Shown piece after piece: positions 45,652 through 58,641 of a stretch of DNA of 64,000 bases; position 1 is the stretch's first letter; every line of letters begins with the position of its first letter. The translations under genes were made by a program, and so were the position numbers. The DNA is from Rhabditophanes sp. KR3021 (Eukaryota > Nematoda > Chromadorea > Rhabditida > Alloionematidae). The DNA lies in NCBI GenBank assembly GCA_963281155.1, contig CAUJLY010000003.1, positions 7,458,197 to 7,522,196 on the forward strand, written 5' to 3'. The notes beneath the pieces were generated by a model. It worked only from the letters and a program-made list of their open reading frames with translations, was not told where the DNA came from and did no database searches.

Positions 45652-47665
45652 ATGAACACGAGTCTTAATAACTCCCACAAACGAAGAACTCCGATTCCCC
45701 ATTTGAAATACATGATTGGGAAGTATTTCGCAGCTGAAACTATTAGAGAAATTTTGAATTCCTTATTGCTATGTAAAACAGGATCGAAATTAGAGTTGGT
45801 TGGACGACTTCAGAATTCTCTTACTCAAGAAGCAACATCAAGAACGGCTGCATGGTTGGTTGAAGCGATTGCTTTAAGGATGAACATTGATGTATTGAAT
45901 TGTGATCCATCAAGTATCACGGGTCTCAAACCACCGCCGCCTGTAATTAATCCAACTATGAATAAAATTGTTTATTTGAAAAATGAGCAATATCTTTGCA
46001 AATGGACTGAGATAATAGATTTGGCAGTGGTTCCTTTGTCTGAAAGACCATACTCAAAGGTGCATTTAAGATTCACAGTTGAGCCTGGTTATGGTGATCG
46101 AATCGCCTCCACAAACAACAAATCTGATCTCTCAATCATATTGCATTGCTGTGTTATTGTTGATGGTCAAATGCATCTGCCCCAACGGGATGATTATCCA
46201 AGTACTCTATTCTTGTATATTGGAACTGAAAATTGTACAAGAGCCTTGCCACGAGTAGTTACTAGTAGTTTATTTGACGAAGTGAAGCTTGCCTCTATTC
46301 CAACTATTTTGAATGATTATCTCTCAAATGATATCATTGAGGGCAGAGTTGAAGCGGAATTATCAATGTTATTTCGAAGTAACAATGGGGTTAAATCTAA
46401 TAAAAGGTATGCAATGGCTGTGATTTTGGGCGAGAAACGATCAATTCAGGAGGTACTAAACCAAATCATCTCTCAGGCCAAAAAAGTCTATTGAGCACTT
46501 TAAGGTAGAACTTAACAACTACATGGATGATGGGGAAATGTTATTGGAAAAGGTTACTATTTCTTTGGCGTCGTCTCTTACAGCAACCAGAATCAAGATT
46601 CCTATTAGAGGAACCAATTGTCGCCACCCTTTGATTGATGATTTAGAAGAGTATTTGGAAAATAATGAATTTACCGAAAAATGGGAGTGTAAGATCTGTA
46701 AGCAGCCTATGAGACCGGATGACATTTTTATTGATCAATTTTATTCCGACTTACTGGCTAAGAACGAAACTGCGATGGAAGTGGATTTGTCTAAGGATGG
46801 CCAAATCACAGTTACAATATGTCAAGATGAATTACCGTGTGAAAATTTAAGTGATAGCGATGATGGATATCAAAATGAAAGGATGTTATTCAACAATGGC
46901 TTAAAGAACGAAGTCATTATTATTGACGATAGTTGGCAGGATATCTCGGAGGATAGTTGGGAAGATAGCTCGGAGGATAGTTCAGACGATGGCTTGGGGG
47001 ATAGTTCAGAGGATAGCTCGGCAGATGAGGCTGCTCTTACAGATGATATATCATCTAATGATTTTGATGATGCGCATTCTGCAAACTGGTTTTCAAATGA
47101 TGGAAATAGTTTCAATCATCACTCAAATGCTCAAACTCCGTTTGTTCCACCTTCACCAATGTTAGTAGGCTCTTCTATTTCACCAATTTCGCCAGCTTCC
47201 TTTAGTTCTCAATCAGCTCGATATTGCAATTCAGCTCTGCAATTATCTATACAAACGACAACAGAGTTGAATACTGAAAGCGTTGATTCAGGAAGACGAT
47301 TTGTCAATAAGAAACCAAATGGTAGTGCAGAGGAAATCGAATGCATCACATTAATTCATAGTAGTGATGATGAAAACAATAAGTTGTCTCCATCTAAAAA
47401 GCGATCCAAAAAGTTATCCACTGCAGACATAATTTCTTCTCCTAATGTGTTTATGAGAAATGGAGCTGATAATAGTAATTCCAGTGACTCAGTTAGTATT
47501 AATCATCCAACAGATGTAGTGCCAATTGTATCCCTTCCATTAATGCGACACTTATTATCATCTATGGAATCCTTGAATATAGAACATCCTACTGCCTCAC
47601 ATGGGCTAATAAGTTCTGTTCCAGTGAAAACTGAAGATAACGAAACGGATTTTACGGGAACCTAA
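45652..47665 (+). CDS. PIAS/Siz-type SUMO E3 ligase (SP-RING), one-base frame break
   Basis: ATG at 45652. Order: a SAP-like N-terminus (LNSLLLCKTGSKLELVGRL), a PINIT-like region, SP-RING zinc ligands NCRHP and CKICKQ (C-x-H and C-x2-C all present), then a SUMO-interacting core EVIIIDD followed by an acidic Ser/Asp repeat. This is the PIAS order. The frame breaks at AAAAAA 46480-46485: with five A's it reads SQAKKSIEHFKVELNNYMDD straight into the SP-RING; with six it stops at 46492-46494. The long disordered tail ends at 47665 after a VKTE sumoylation-type site. Family role: transfer of SUMO to chromatin proteins. I favour a sequence error because all domains are preserved. Confidence 0.8.
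46929..47028 (+). repeat. coding minisatellite, Ser/Asp/Glu units in the PIAS gene
   Basis: Imperfect 12-base units (GATAGTTCGGAG-like) encode repeated D-S-S-E. They directly follow the SUMO-interacting core, where other PIAS proteins have a shorter acidic serine tract; the expansion could tune SUMO binding by phosphorylation (inference). Confidence 0.7.
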
Positions 47666-48436
47666 AACAAACCCAAACCAGGCACTTCAAATTTTGACAC
47701 TTTCAGGAAATCAAGCGTTCCTACTTACGACTAACTACTTTCAAAAGATATGAGTTATGTCTATTTAGTTCTCTTTCGAACAAGCAAACTTTTTATTCAA
47801 TAATATATACTTCAAATTAAGCTATTATTTCATTGTAAATACTTATTTAATTTTAATATTTCTGCCAATAAATGAGTTACTTAAATTTGTATTAAAAAGA
47901 ACACATCATTCGTTACAAATCATTTTAAGTAAATACGAACTTTCTATTAATGGTGTCTTTTGACAGTTTCTCAAAACTAGTACAAGCAATCAATATAACA
48001 TACCTCCGCATCTGAAGAGTCAAAATCAGGATTAGGAATAACATTGGAGGTCTGTTTCAGCTTTTTCAAGATCTCTGAATCGAGTCATCGATAAATGTAG
48101 ACATGTTGAGATATATAGTTATATAAATTGGTTAGTGGCTTAATCAAATTATGACTGAATTGATAAAAATGAGCAAGCCGTTCATTTTCAAACCTGTTAT
48201 CCAATAAACGACAGTGTAATACTACGTTTTGCCTTTCATCTAATCAAATACCATTTAAAAACATTAAAACAAAATCAAAAGTATATTAAAGAACTTTAAC
48301 TTCAATAAACGAACATATTTTAATTAATTGAAGGTGATATTTTAAATAATGAAAAATTAATACGCATTCTCCCATGACATACTCATATTTAGTGAATTAA
48401 AAATGAAATTTTGTATGGTATACAAATAGGAATGGA
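47666..48436. other. intergenic with one exon-like piece
   Basis: On the minus strand at about 48004-48080 a protein-like stretch (LKKLKQTSNVIPNPDFDSSD) ends at a GTATGT donor, but no partner exon was found. The rest is AT-rich; the PABPN1 gene ends at 48437. Confidence 0.4.
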
Positions 48437-49083
48437 TTATCCACAAGTTGGAAGGACACCGCGATCTTGAGAACGGACAAAACGCCCTCCTCTGAAACCA
48501 ACTCCTCTTTGGAATCTACCCCTCAAGCCACGGACTGCTCTACGTGGATATCTGTTGGTAGTGCTGATGCCTGGTTTGTTGGTTCTCTTCTTGAGGACAG
48601 TTATTTGACGACCTCTGAACAAAGATTCGTATAATTCGAGAGCATGTCCAACTGTCTCTTCTTCCACAAACTCAATGTATGCAAATCCTTTTGGTTGCCC
48701 TGAGAACTTATCATGTAGAATGGTGACTCGCTTCACTTCTCCATACCTTTCAAAGTGTTCTTTTAACTCATTTTCTGTAGTTCCATAGTCTACATTCCCG
48801 ACATACACTGACCTGTGGTCGATGTCAGCTTTTTCTTCAGATGTAAGAGTAGGTGGGAAGGATGGTATGGCAGTTGAATGCATTTTGTTCTCACTTTCCT
48901 TTTGAAGTATTTTAATTGACATTGCCTCCTTTTCCATTTCTTCCATTCGCTTGGCAATAACATTGCACTCCTAAAAACAAGCAGAACAGTTATTTAAATA
49001 TAATAAATGTCATTAAAGCATACATCAGAATAAACATCAGCCATATTAACGTCCTTTACAACGTGCTCGATATCTTGGACCAT
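48437..49083 (-). CDS. PABPN1: nuclear poly(A)-binding protein (PABPN1/PABP2)
   Basis: Two exons (49024-49083, 48437-48970) and a 53-base intron give 197 residues. An acidic-basic coiled-coil (CNVIAKRMEEMEKEAMSIK) precedes one RRM: RSVYVGNVDYGTT (RNP2), GQPKGFAYIEFVEEE (RNP1), ESLFRGRQITVLKKRTN. After GISTTNR an Arg/Gly-rich tail follows (RGLRGRFQRG, GFRGGRF), a usual target of arginine methylation. PABPN1 binds new poly(A) tails and controls their length in the nucleus. The match is close and unbroken. Confidence 0.93.
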
Positions 49084-49154
49084 TTCGTGTAACTTAGATC
49101 AATTTGTTGAATCAATTACTAATATTATGACTATTACCAAAAAATAGTCAACTT

Positions 49155-49630
49155 AAAATGGTAATTTAATCTAAATGCAATCCACAGATTCAAAAAACCA
49201 ACACTATTCTGTGGCAAGGAAAAATATGACCACTATTAGAGTACACACTTTTCCATTCAACATGCTCGATCTTGAAACGAAGCATAACCAAATGGTGGAA
49301 AAGGGAACCTGTGAAATGGTTGACGACTTGCTCAAACAGACTTTTGGATATCAGATGATTCAACTGCCTATAGAACAGCTGAAGAAGTAGAGGAGTGGAA
49401 GAGTAAGGACTCACCAATTGAAAGATTCGCCAAATGCATCATCGGCAAAGGATATTGGAGTGAGGGTGAAGACAAAGCTTGGACCAAAGAAGCTCGTCAA
49501 GAAGTGTTGAAGGCTTTCAATACTGCCGAGCAAATCAACAAGCCACCTTCAAAGACAAGTTGGTGAATTAAAAGAGCATTTGAACGAATATGGCCAACAT
49601 TATCCATTGGAAAACTTCAACAAAGATTAA
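49155..49630 (+). pseudogene. BCKDHA (branched-chain 2-oxoacid dehydrogenase E1-alpha) C-terminal fragment
   Basis: From about 49340 on, the C-terminus of BCKDHA can be followed: SDDSTAYRTAEEVEEWKSKD, SPIERFAKCIIGKGYWSE, KAWTKEARQEVLKAFNTAE, and after a small deletion and frame change near 49560, LKEHLNEYGQHYPLENFNKD to 49630. The roughly 330 residues with the thiamine-diphosphate site are absent. The upstream frame (49155-49390, MQSTDSKNQHY...) is of other origin and runs into the BCKDHA part out of frame. Not able to encode the mitochondrial enzyme. Confidence 0.75.
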
Positions 49631-49849
49631 AAGAATGTATCCAAAGTAGATTTACATTAACTGTGTGGTGATAATTTATACATTTTTTAATGTAATAATT
49701 TTTCAATAAATTAGATACTACGAACAAAGTTTCCAAAAAAATTATTTTATTCGTTTGAATCTTATTAAAAGGAAATATCTAATTTAAAATAGCTAAATAA
49801 TGAGATGTAAATGGTTAGATGACTGGATCAAATAAACATTTTAACAGGA

Positions 49850-51908
<2,059 letters not shown>

Positions 51909-52163
51909 ATCTTTTATTAAATGTATATAATTAACCATGAACAATAATTAACTATTAAAAATAATGTTTTAATATCGTCTTTGATGAAAAATGAGTTTAT
52001 TTATAAACTTTGTGATCTCATTATACTTTTGTTGTGTTGAAACGTTGTGATCACATTATATGTTGTTGAAGATATTATCATTTATTTGTATAAGAGGAAA
52101 AATGGTTGTCTGAATGGTGAAATCACGGCATTTTGTAATGCATGTTTCTTATTTTTGGTTGTA

Positions 52164-53223
52164 TTACCATTTATAACTCGCAAAATAGTCGTCTGAAGTC
52201 GCGAGTGGAATGACAGCATTTTGGTGAGTGTGAAAACTGAATAATGTCGTAATTTTAAGAACTGAACAAATATTTGATTCTAAAATTGTCTTCTTAAAAG
52301 GTCTAAACCAAAAGATGGTGTACAAATTAAAGTAAATAAAAAATATGTGCATTATCAAGGAGGAAGCTTCTTTTTGAATAGCAAATTGGATGACAGTGTA
52401 ATCTGGATTAATTAATGAATAGGCCAAGATCCAAACATTGACCCAAATTACACTAAGATTGTAATAAAGAAAAATAGGGAGAAAAAGAGGCACAATAGAT
52501 GTTTTCACGGATTGTAAATTTTTGAGTTATTTCGGAGGAGTTTGATTTACGAAGTTCAGTGGCTTTGTTTTTACAATAATATTTGGTTCCACTGGCGATG
52601 CAAACAAATAACATTCCTATTGGTATAAAAGCTAATTCGAAAGGTTCTAGTCGTGGAGGTCCCCACAGCGAAACATAGTGACAATATTGTATAGGTCTAA
52701 CAAAGAAAGTGGGTCTTGTTGATGTAAAATATGCTCTCCCAATAAACGCAAATAAAACTACCCAACAAGCCGTGGCCATGGCTCTAAAATAATTCAGATT
52801 TTGATAAGTTTCATAAGTAGCGTATTTCATTGTTGCAAATAATCTTTCCCCGGTTATCATTAATAAAGTGATTGAAATCAAATAGTCACTACCTAGATTA
52901 AATTCCATCAAAAAGTAGCAAACCTTTGAATGGAAAAGATAATCACATTTATCCTGGGAAGCTACATAAGATTTAATCAAAAACCAGGCGCTTCGTGATG
53001 TGACTATGAATGCCCCCAAAATTAGGGATAAAACGGCATTTGTGAAGAAACACTTGAGATTTGGATGGATTGATTTTGCTTGATGGCTTAGGTAGAGGAG
53101 AATACAGGATAAGATGATGCTGAGGCTACAAAGGATTATGGAGGTAACCCATATTAGGTGTAAATAGATGTTGGTGTTTATTTCGTAGGCTTCGATGCAA
53201 GTAGCGTTTTCTGAAGTTAACAT
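52164..53223 (-). CDS. SRA/SRAB-like chemoreceptor, frame broken before TM6
   Basis: The first frame (53223-52453) has five membrane segments, with SITLLMITGERLFATMKYATYE (the ER..AT motif of Sra-type receptors) and NSSEITQKFTIREN near its end. Segments six and seven (SIVPLFLPIFLYYNL; LIMHIFFIYFNLYTIF) are in another frame from about 52500. One extra A on the minus strand at the TTTT of 52502-52505 restores continuity. No GT...AG pair in a suitable phase rescues it without losing TM6. Pseudogene or sequence error. Confidence 0.6.
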
Positions 53224-53425
53224 TTATAAAAACTAGTATCAAAATAGTGAGACTTACTGAAAATGAAGATTTGGCCTTTTAAAACATTTGGTCTGTATCT
53301 ATTTTGTGCTTGTAAATCATCTTTTCTCAATAAATTTGAAATAAATATATACCAACTTTATTGCCGCATACTCCTTCTATTCAATTATAAAATTTATGAA
53401 ATGCGTAGATAAGTCTGTAACACTT

Positions 53426-53484
53426 TACGGAATTTCAGGTTTAACTATAAGCAAACTAAGATACGGAATTCCAGGTTTAACTAT
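53426..53484. repeat. 23-base direct repeat
   Basis: Two copies of TACGGAATT(T/C)CAGGTTTAAC plus TAT at 53426-53448 and 53462-53484, one mismatch, in the spacer upstream of the 7TM gene. Possibly a duplicated regulatory site or a small tandem duplication. Confidence 0.7.
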
Positions 53485-53708
53485 TTGTGAATGATAACAA
53501 AACAAAAAAGTCATTTAAAAAATTAAGTGGCATATTTTTATTTCACATTGCAATACTTTCAATAATGCTCGCCATTACTTGAGACGACGTATTCGCAAAC
53601 TGAGTGTACACTATTTATATTATAACTGTAGTTAGTGTTGTGAATATTATTATACATAGCCTTTTTTATTTATTATTATTGAAAGCGATAATTTAAAGAA
53701 ATGCAAAA

Positions 53709-55061
53709 TTAGTTATTGTTGCTATTATATCTATTCAACTGCCATTCGTCATCTGCATAATTGAACCCTAAGATTATACATTCATTTGACTCTGGATCCA
53801 TCAAAGCATACTTAAATCGAGACTTAAGGAGTTTAAATTTAGTAAAGGCGCGGGTTTCAAAGGCTGTTTGAAATTGCAAGAACTTTAAGTTAATGAACGT
53901 AGACTTGTACAAATAATTAGCCAACCTCGTAGAAAACATCGCCATTTCCTCATAAACCTTAAGCGACTTGAGGGAAGGAAAAGAATTCAAGAAGAGTGAA
54001 GGCATAATATTATTAAAACAATCATTATGCTGAAGCTCCAACTCCTCAATCATCGGACATCTCTCCTCCAGCAACTCCAAACAACCCCTTGCATCAAACC
54101 TATCCATAAAAATGAGCATATGCAAGGTAGTGATCTTTTCCGTCATCACACTAAACAACAAATTAGGATTCAGATGATTGAAAGGTGAAAAATTTAGCGA
54201 TAAATCATTCAAGTGAGGGTCTTTTAGAATAAATTGGAATATTTTTGCAATGGTGAGGCTGCAACAATGGCACCGGCAATCTATCAACAAGACAGCCTTT
54301 TTCACATTAGCTAAATTAAGGGCCTTAATGTCAAAATATAAATTGAACCAATTTTGAGTAGCACATTGTTTTTGTGTATCTTTGGGCGAGATTACTACGG
54401 AAGCGACGTTCAGTTGTCTGGGAAGAAGGCAGAAGAAGTCGAAGAGTTTGTTTTTGTTGTCGTCCTTGGTGCCGTCAAACCATTTGATTTCGACGTTTAG
54501 GTTGATTTTTGTTGATAGTTTGTGGAGGATTTTGAAAAGACGCAGGATTTTTTGTCGATGGTCTTCTTTTCGGATGGGATAAACGATTGGAGTCAGGGTA
54601 ATTTCTTCGAGAGTCCACTTGAATTTGGAGATAATGTCAACGACCAGTGTATCTAACCACATGTCGTTTTCTGAATCTCTTTTGCAGTTATCGTCCTTCA
54701 GTTCGATTACTACTTTTCGGGTATGAAGGAGGAATCTTGATAAATAGCCGGTTAACTTTAGTTTGGTATCCTTATCTGTTTTGATGAGTTCTTTGTCTAG
54801 AACCATTCTGAATTTGGTGTCTTCTCCAATAGATAAAGTGACTGTATCCTCATCAAATGAATCTTCAATCTTAACAGTTAATGACTTGTCCAAATAGCGG
54901 AAATACAAACTAGGCATAATAGTAGACAAACTATAAAATCTATTCCATTTCGAAGTTAATTCAAAGGCAAACCGATCCTTCAATGTATCAACATAAGAAA
55001 GTATTGTTTTCATCAAATCATAACAATTCAAGACAGTTTCCTTGGAGGAAATAGAATCCAT
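53709..55061 (-). CDS. F-box protein with LRR-like region
   Basis: A 450-residue single-exon protein. The N-terminus fits an F-box (LNCYDLMKTILSYVDTLKDR, then FELTSKWNRFYSL). A long C-terminal part has irregular leucine-rich segments (LNDLSLNFSPFNHLNPNL, CPMIEELELQHNDC, FPSLKSLKVYEEM). Such proteins select substrates for SCF ubiquitin ligases; nematodes have hundreds, often fast-evolving. Cys and His pairs near residue 265 (CRCHCCS) are unusual but form no clear finger. Frame intact. Confidence 0.7.
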   Translation of the reverse strand: MDSISSKETVLNCYDLMKTILSYVDTLKDRFAFELTSKWNRFYSLSTIMPSLYFRYLDKSLTVKIEDSFDEDTVTLSIGEDTKFRMVLDKELIKTDKDTKLKLTGYLSRFLLHTRKVVIELKDDNCKRDSENDMWLDTLVVDIISKFKWTLEEITLTPIVYPIRKEDHRQKILRLFKILHKLSTKINLNVEIKWFDGTKDDNKNKLFDFFCLLPRQLNVASVVISPKDTQKQCATQNWFNLYFDIKALNLANVKKAVLLIDCRCHCCSLTIAKIFQFILKDPHLNDLSLNFSPFNHLNPNLLFSVMTEKITTLHMLIFMDRFDARGCLELLEERCPMIEELELQHNDCFNNIMPSLFLNSFPSLKSLKVYEEMAMFSTRLANYLYKSTFINLKFLQFQTAFETRAFTKFKLLKSRFKYALMDPESNECIILGFNYADDEWQLNRYNSNNN

Positions 55062-55417
55062 CGCACAAATATATTTAAATCAATGAATAATAAAAATAAC
55101 TGATTTGCAGTGGCACAGAGCAAATTGCTTTTAGACTAAAGATATGCAATGATGTGTATACCACACCAGCCATTCCTCGAGTTTAAATCACAAGCACACA
55201 GAGACAACACTTAATAGCTGATACATACGTGCAAATTTGATGTGTAGACAAAAAAGATGAGGTCATTTTATTAATTGCACTTATTTTAAACTAGATACAA
55301 ATGTTTAATCAAAAATTTATTATTAAAAGGCATATATTTGAAACAATATTAAATAAAAGTGTGTTTTTTAAAACTAACAATAACAGAAACAATTTGTTGA
55401 GTATATCATATCTACCC
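55062..55417. other. intergenic
   Basis: About 350 bases, AT-rich, between the F-box gene and the UTP14 3' end, both on the minus strand. No gene seen. Confidence 0.5.
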
Positions 55418-57659
55418 TCACTTATCCAAACCAACTTTCCTTCCTTTCATAGTCTCAATCTTTGAGATAGGCCTGATAATCTTACCTAATCTCGTTCTAA
55501 CAACAGGCTTGGTCATTTTCTTGGTTGTAGTAGCAGGATTCCAATCCATTCCGAGAGGTTGTTTTGCAACAGCTTCAAAAACCTTAGAAGAAGTATAAGG
55601 GAAAGGTACATCTGTAGGCTGAAGTTTAGAAATGGCAGAATCCACAGACTCAAGCATGATTAAGCCACGATTCTTAGCGTCTTTTCTTTCATTTATAGGA
55701 GCTTTAAGGACATACTCAGGCTTTGACTTCTTGGCAATGGTTTGACCTGTCCAAGAACCCCAGCCATGCAAAGTCAAGTCAACATCTTTGACACTTTCAA
55801 AGTCCTCCACCATTGCCTTGTGTTTTTCGAATTCAACCAAAACGTCATCATCTTCAAAGGCTTCAGCGATAATATTGGTCTGGTCGAAGGCATTTATCCT
55901 AGCTTGCCCATCAAGGTGATCGTTAACTGTTTCATCAATAGAATCTACTTCACTTGTGACAAGCTTGAGATACTTTGAAGGGTCTAAGGAAATATCTATG
56001 TCGATTTTAGCAGACTTGGCTGCAACAGGTCCTTCCTGGTCGCCCTTTCTTTTTAGACCTGGAGCAGTTTCTACGTAATTTGATTCGGCTTTTTCCAAGG
56101 CTTCGAGGTCATCTTGTCTCTGGGCAGCCTCTTCTTCGTCTTTGGTCGTTTTTATTAGACTGTTGAAGTAGGCGTCAAAGATATCATCGATCGAAGAGTC
56201 TTCCTTTTTTCCATTGCCATCACACTCTTCATCTTCGCTTTCTTCCTCCGACAAGGTTTCTTTCATTGCCCCCTCTTGATCAGCGTCCATATCGCTTTTA
56301 GTCACGGGGTACTCCTCTTGCCCGGCTCCAACAATAGTCCATCCATCGTCAAGCTCCATGTTTGCAATAGCTTTTGACTTTGTTAGTTGAGTTCTAAACC
56401 CTCTCTTTGCCTCCTCCTTTTGCTTGATAGCAGATCTTAGCTTCAGAAGGCCAGTCTTTAACCATGGATTATGCCCATCCAACAAAGCACTGGCAATATT
56501 ATCCGGAACTTTCTCTGCCTTATCATGTTCCTTTGAAGCTTCCTCCGCGACCATAGCCAAGAAAGTTTGATACTCCTTTTTCTTATTTCCAATAACTTCC
56601 GGAGTTTGTTCCTCTTCATCAGAATCGGACAAATCATCCGGATCAACTCCAAGTAACTTCGCCTTCAGTTCGCGGCCGAATTGCATATGGTCTTGCATGA
56701 TTTTCTTGACACCTTCATTTCTGGCGGCATATTTGATGAGATTTTTGTTCCATTTCCCAGTTGTTCTATGCCTAAGAGTGGCTCGTTCCATCAAACGATC
56801 CTTTTCAAGTTCAGCCAGCTTGGCCTTGGCGGCTTCGGGATCTTTAGTTACCAAATCTTCAAATTCTTTCACCAACTTTCGCCTGTTAGAGCGCTTCTTG
56901 ATCTTGTGGTACTTTTTAGATTTAATCTTGGCAGTATAGACATTCTTGGCAGCTCTGAAACTCATTAGCCTTCTTTCTCTTTGAAGTTGCTTGACTTTTT
57001 CGTTAGCAACTTGCTCATCCATTGCCTTCATTAGTTCAGTTTCAGCTTCAGTCAGAGCACGTTCATTGCTCAGGATGTTTTTGGACGCCCCAATCATTGC
57101 GGCCATCCTTTGTTCGAGAGAAGTTCTAGGAATAATGCCACTAACACGATCTGCATTAGTCAGCTTAGTCAGATTTTCCTGGTACAAAGGAAAAGAGAGT
57201 TGATCACTAACTCTATTTGCAACAACGACATCCTGCCATTCTCCTAACTCATCTTTGACATCCTTGTAAGCAACTTGCCCTTGTAACTTGTCATGCATTC
57301 GGCGATTCATAGGGGCAACTAGCGTCTTAGACTTCAATCCAGAACCTCTCAACTGGTCATCCGATTTTGCTTTCTCCCTCATCTTATCAAAATCCTTGGC
57401 AGTATGAATGCCGAAGCTTTTCTTTACTGTGTCGATGCCACTAAAATGTGTAAAATTAATTTAAAACTGACTTAATCAAACAAACATACCTTTTGCCTTT
57501 TAAGGCTGAAATCATATCGGCCACATTCACTTTTTCAGTAGCTCCTTTCTTCAATTTGAATTTAGAGGCATCTGCTTTGGTGTCAGAAGACCCGAAAATA
57601 TTAGATAACAACTCCCGGTGTTTACCATCATCAATTTCTTCTTCCTCCCAGTCAGACAT
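55418..57659 (-). CDS. UTP14: UTP14, small-subunit processome component
   Basis: Exon 1 (57490-57659) starts MSDWEEEEIDDGKHRE. Using the acceptor CACAG at 57429-57430 gives exon 2 55418-57428 in frame, about 726 residues; the stronger-looking TTTTAG at 57443 would shift the frame. UTP14 marks: AKIKSKKYHKIKKRSNRRK, DPEAAKAKLAELEKDRLMER, LRHRTTGKWNKNL, acidic middle, LTLHGWGSWTGQ, and PFPYTSSKVFEAVAKQPLG with WNPATT near the end. UTP14 works in 18S rRNA processing in the nucleolus, where it activates the helicase Dhr1. Frame intact. Confidence 0.92.
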
Positions 57660-57952
57660 GATGTTGGAGAATAATGATTATATCCAAAGAGATTCAAATC
57701 AAATTATTTATGCCAAGTGACTATTTTCCAATGTATTTAAATAAAATTAAAGAAAATCGTACTGAGACATTTACTGGTCTATCATTATTTGAATTAACAA
57801 CTAAATATGAATGTAGAAATAACAGTAAAGTATAAATAACCCACAAATTTGAACATTAAATCAACAACCCAATTTTAATTACTATCGGAATTTGAATGTA
57901 AAAACAATAAAATAAATAACCGTCTACAATCTGAATCCAACACTTCATCCCT

Positions 57953-58314
57953 ATGCCCTTTTTTCCTTCAACGACACCAACAGCCGATGTCAACCGCTAC
58001 TATGTCCCAGTAGACGACTGGAGAAACTTTGACCGTTCCCAAGCTGAATTGCCGACCCATCGAAAATTCAATTTGACATCTCTCTTCTTGAGTCCTGCGT
58101 GAAAGAAATGGTCTTGGAAAAGAATGCGGTGAAACTGGAACAAAAGCTACAAATGCAAATGGATAAACTCGAGAATTTGGGACAAGTTCAGCAAATTCTT
58201 CTCAAACTAGATGATAGTGCCTTCGTTGGAGTGAACAAAGAAAAAATCAATCTTTTTGACATCAAGGATATTCATAAACGTACAAGCTTGACTCAATTCT
58301 TAGAGAGTTTGTGA
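57953..58314 (+). CDS. small coiled-coil protein, frame change in the middle
   Basis: ATG at 57953 gives 49 residues (MPFFPSTTPTADVNRYYVPV...) to a stop at 58100-58102. A second frame then reads a helical stretch from about 58055: DPSKIQFDISLLESCVKEMV, LEQKLQMQMDKLENLG and SLTQFLESL to 58314. One missing base near 58049 would join them; a weak GT...GAG intron could also do so. The gene is divergent from UTP14, with 290 bases between starts, so they may share a promoter. Family not recognised. Confidence 0.45.
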
Positions 58315-58641
58315 AATTTGATTGTTGCAGAAAGTTCCATAACTAAATGTCTTTTTTATACAACTTTATTTGTATTAAATTGAAATTAAATTCGTTTTTT
58401 AATGTATGCTTAGTTATTATTTAATGGCTATTTTGATTTTTAAATATTTTTGGCTGTCAATAAAATAATTGACGTATATTATTTGTTGCTATGAAAGATT
58501 AGATGAAATAGTTGACAAATGAAAGATGAAATAAAGTAGCCAATTTTTAAAAAATTTATCATAAAAAATGAATAGCCGTTTGGCTCTGATTATAGGGTAT
58601 CGAAATTTTAAAATAATACAAAATTGGTGTTAGATGATAAT

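Noticed and set aside
57443..57489. Frameshift at the start of UTP14 exon 2, at an A6 run on the minus strand.
   Set aside because: Using the acceptor 14 bases downstream gives an open frame, so a base error is not required.
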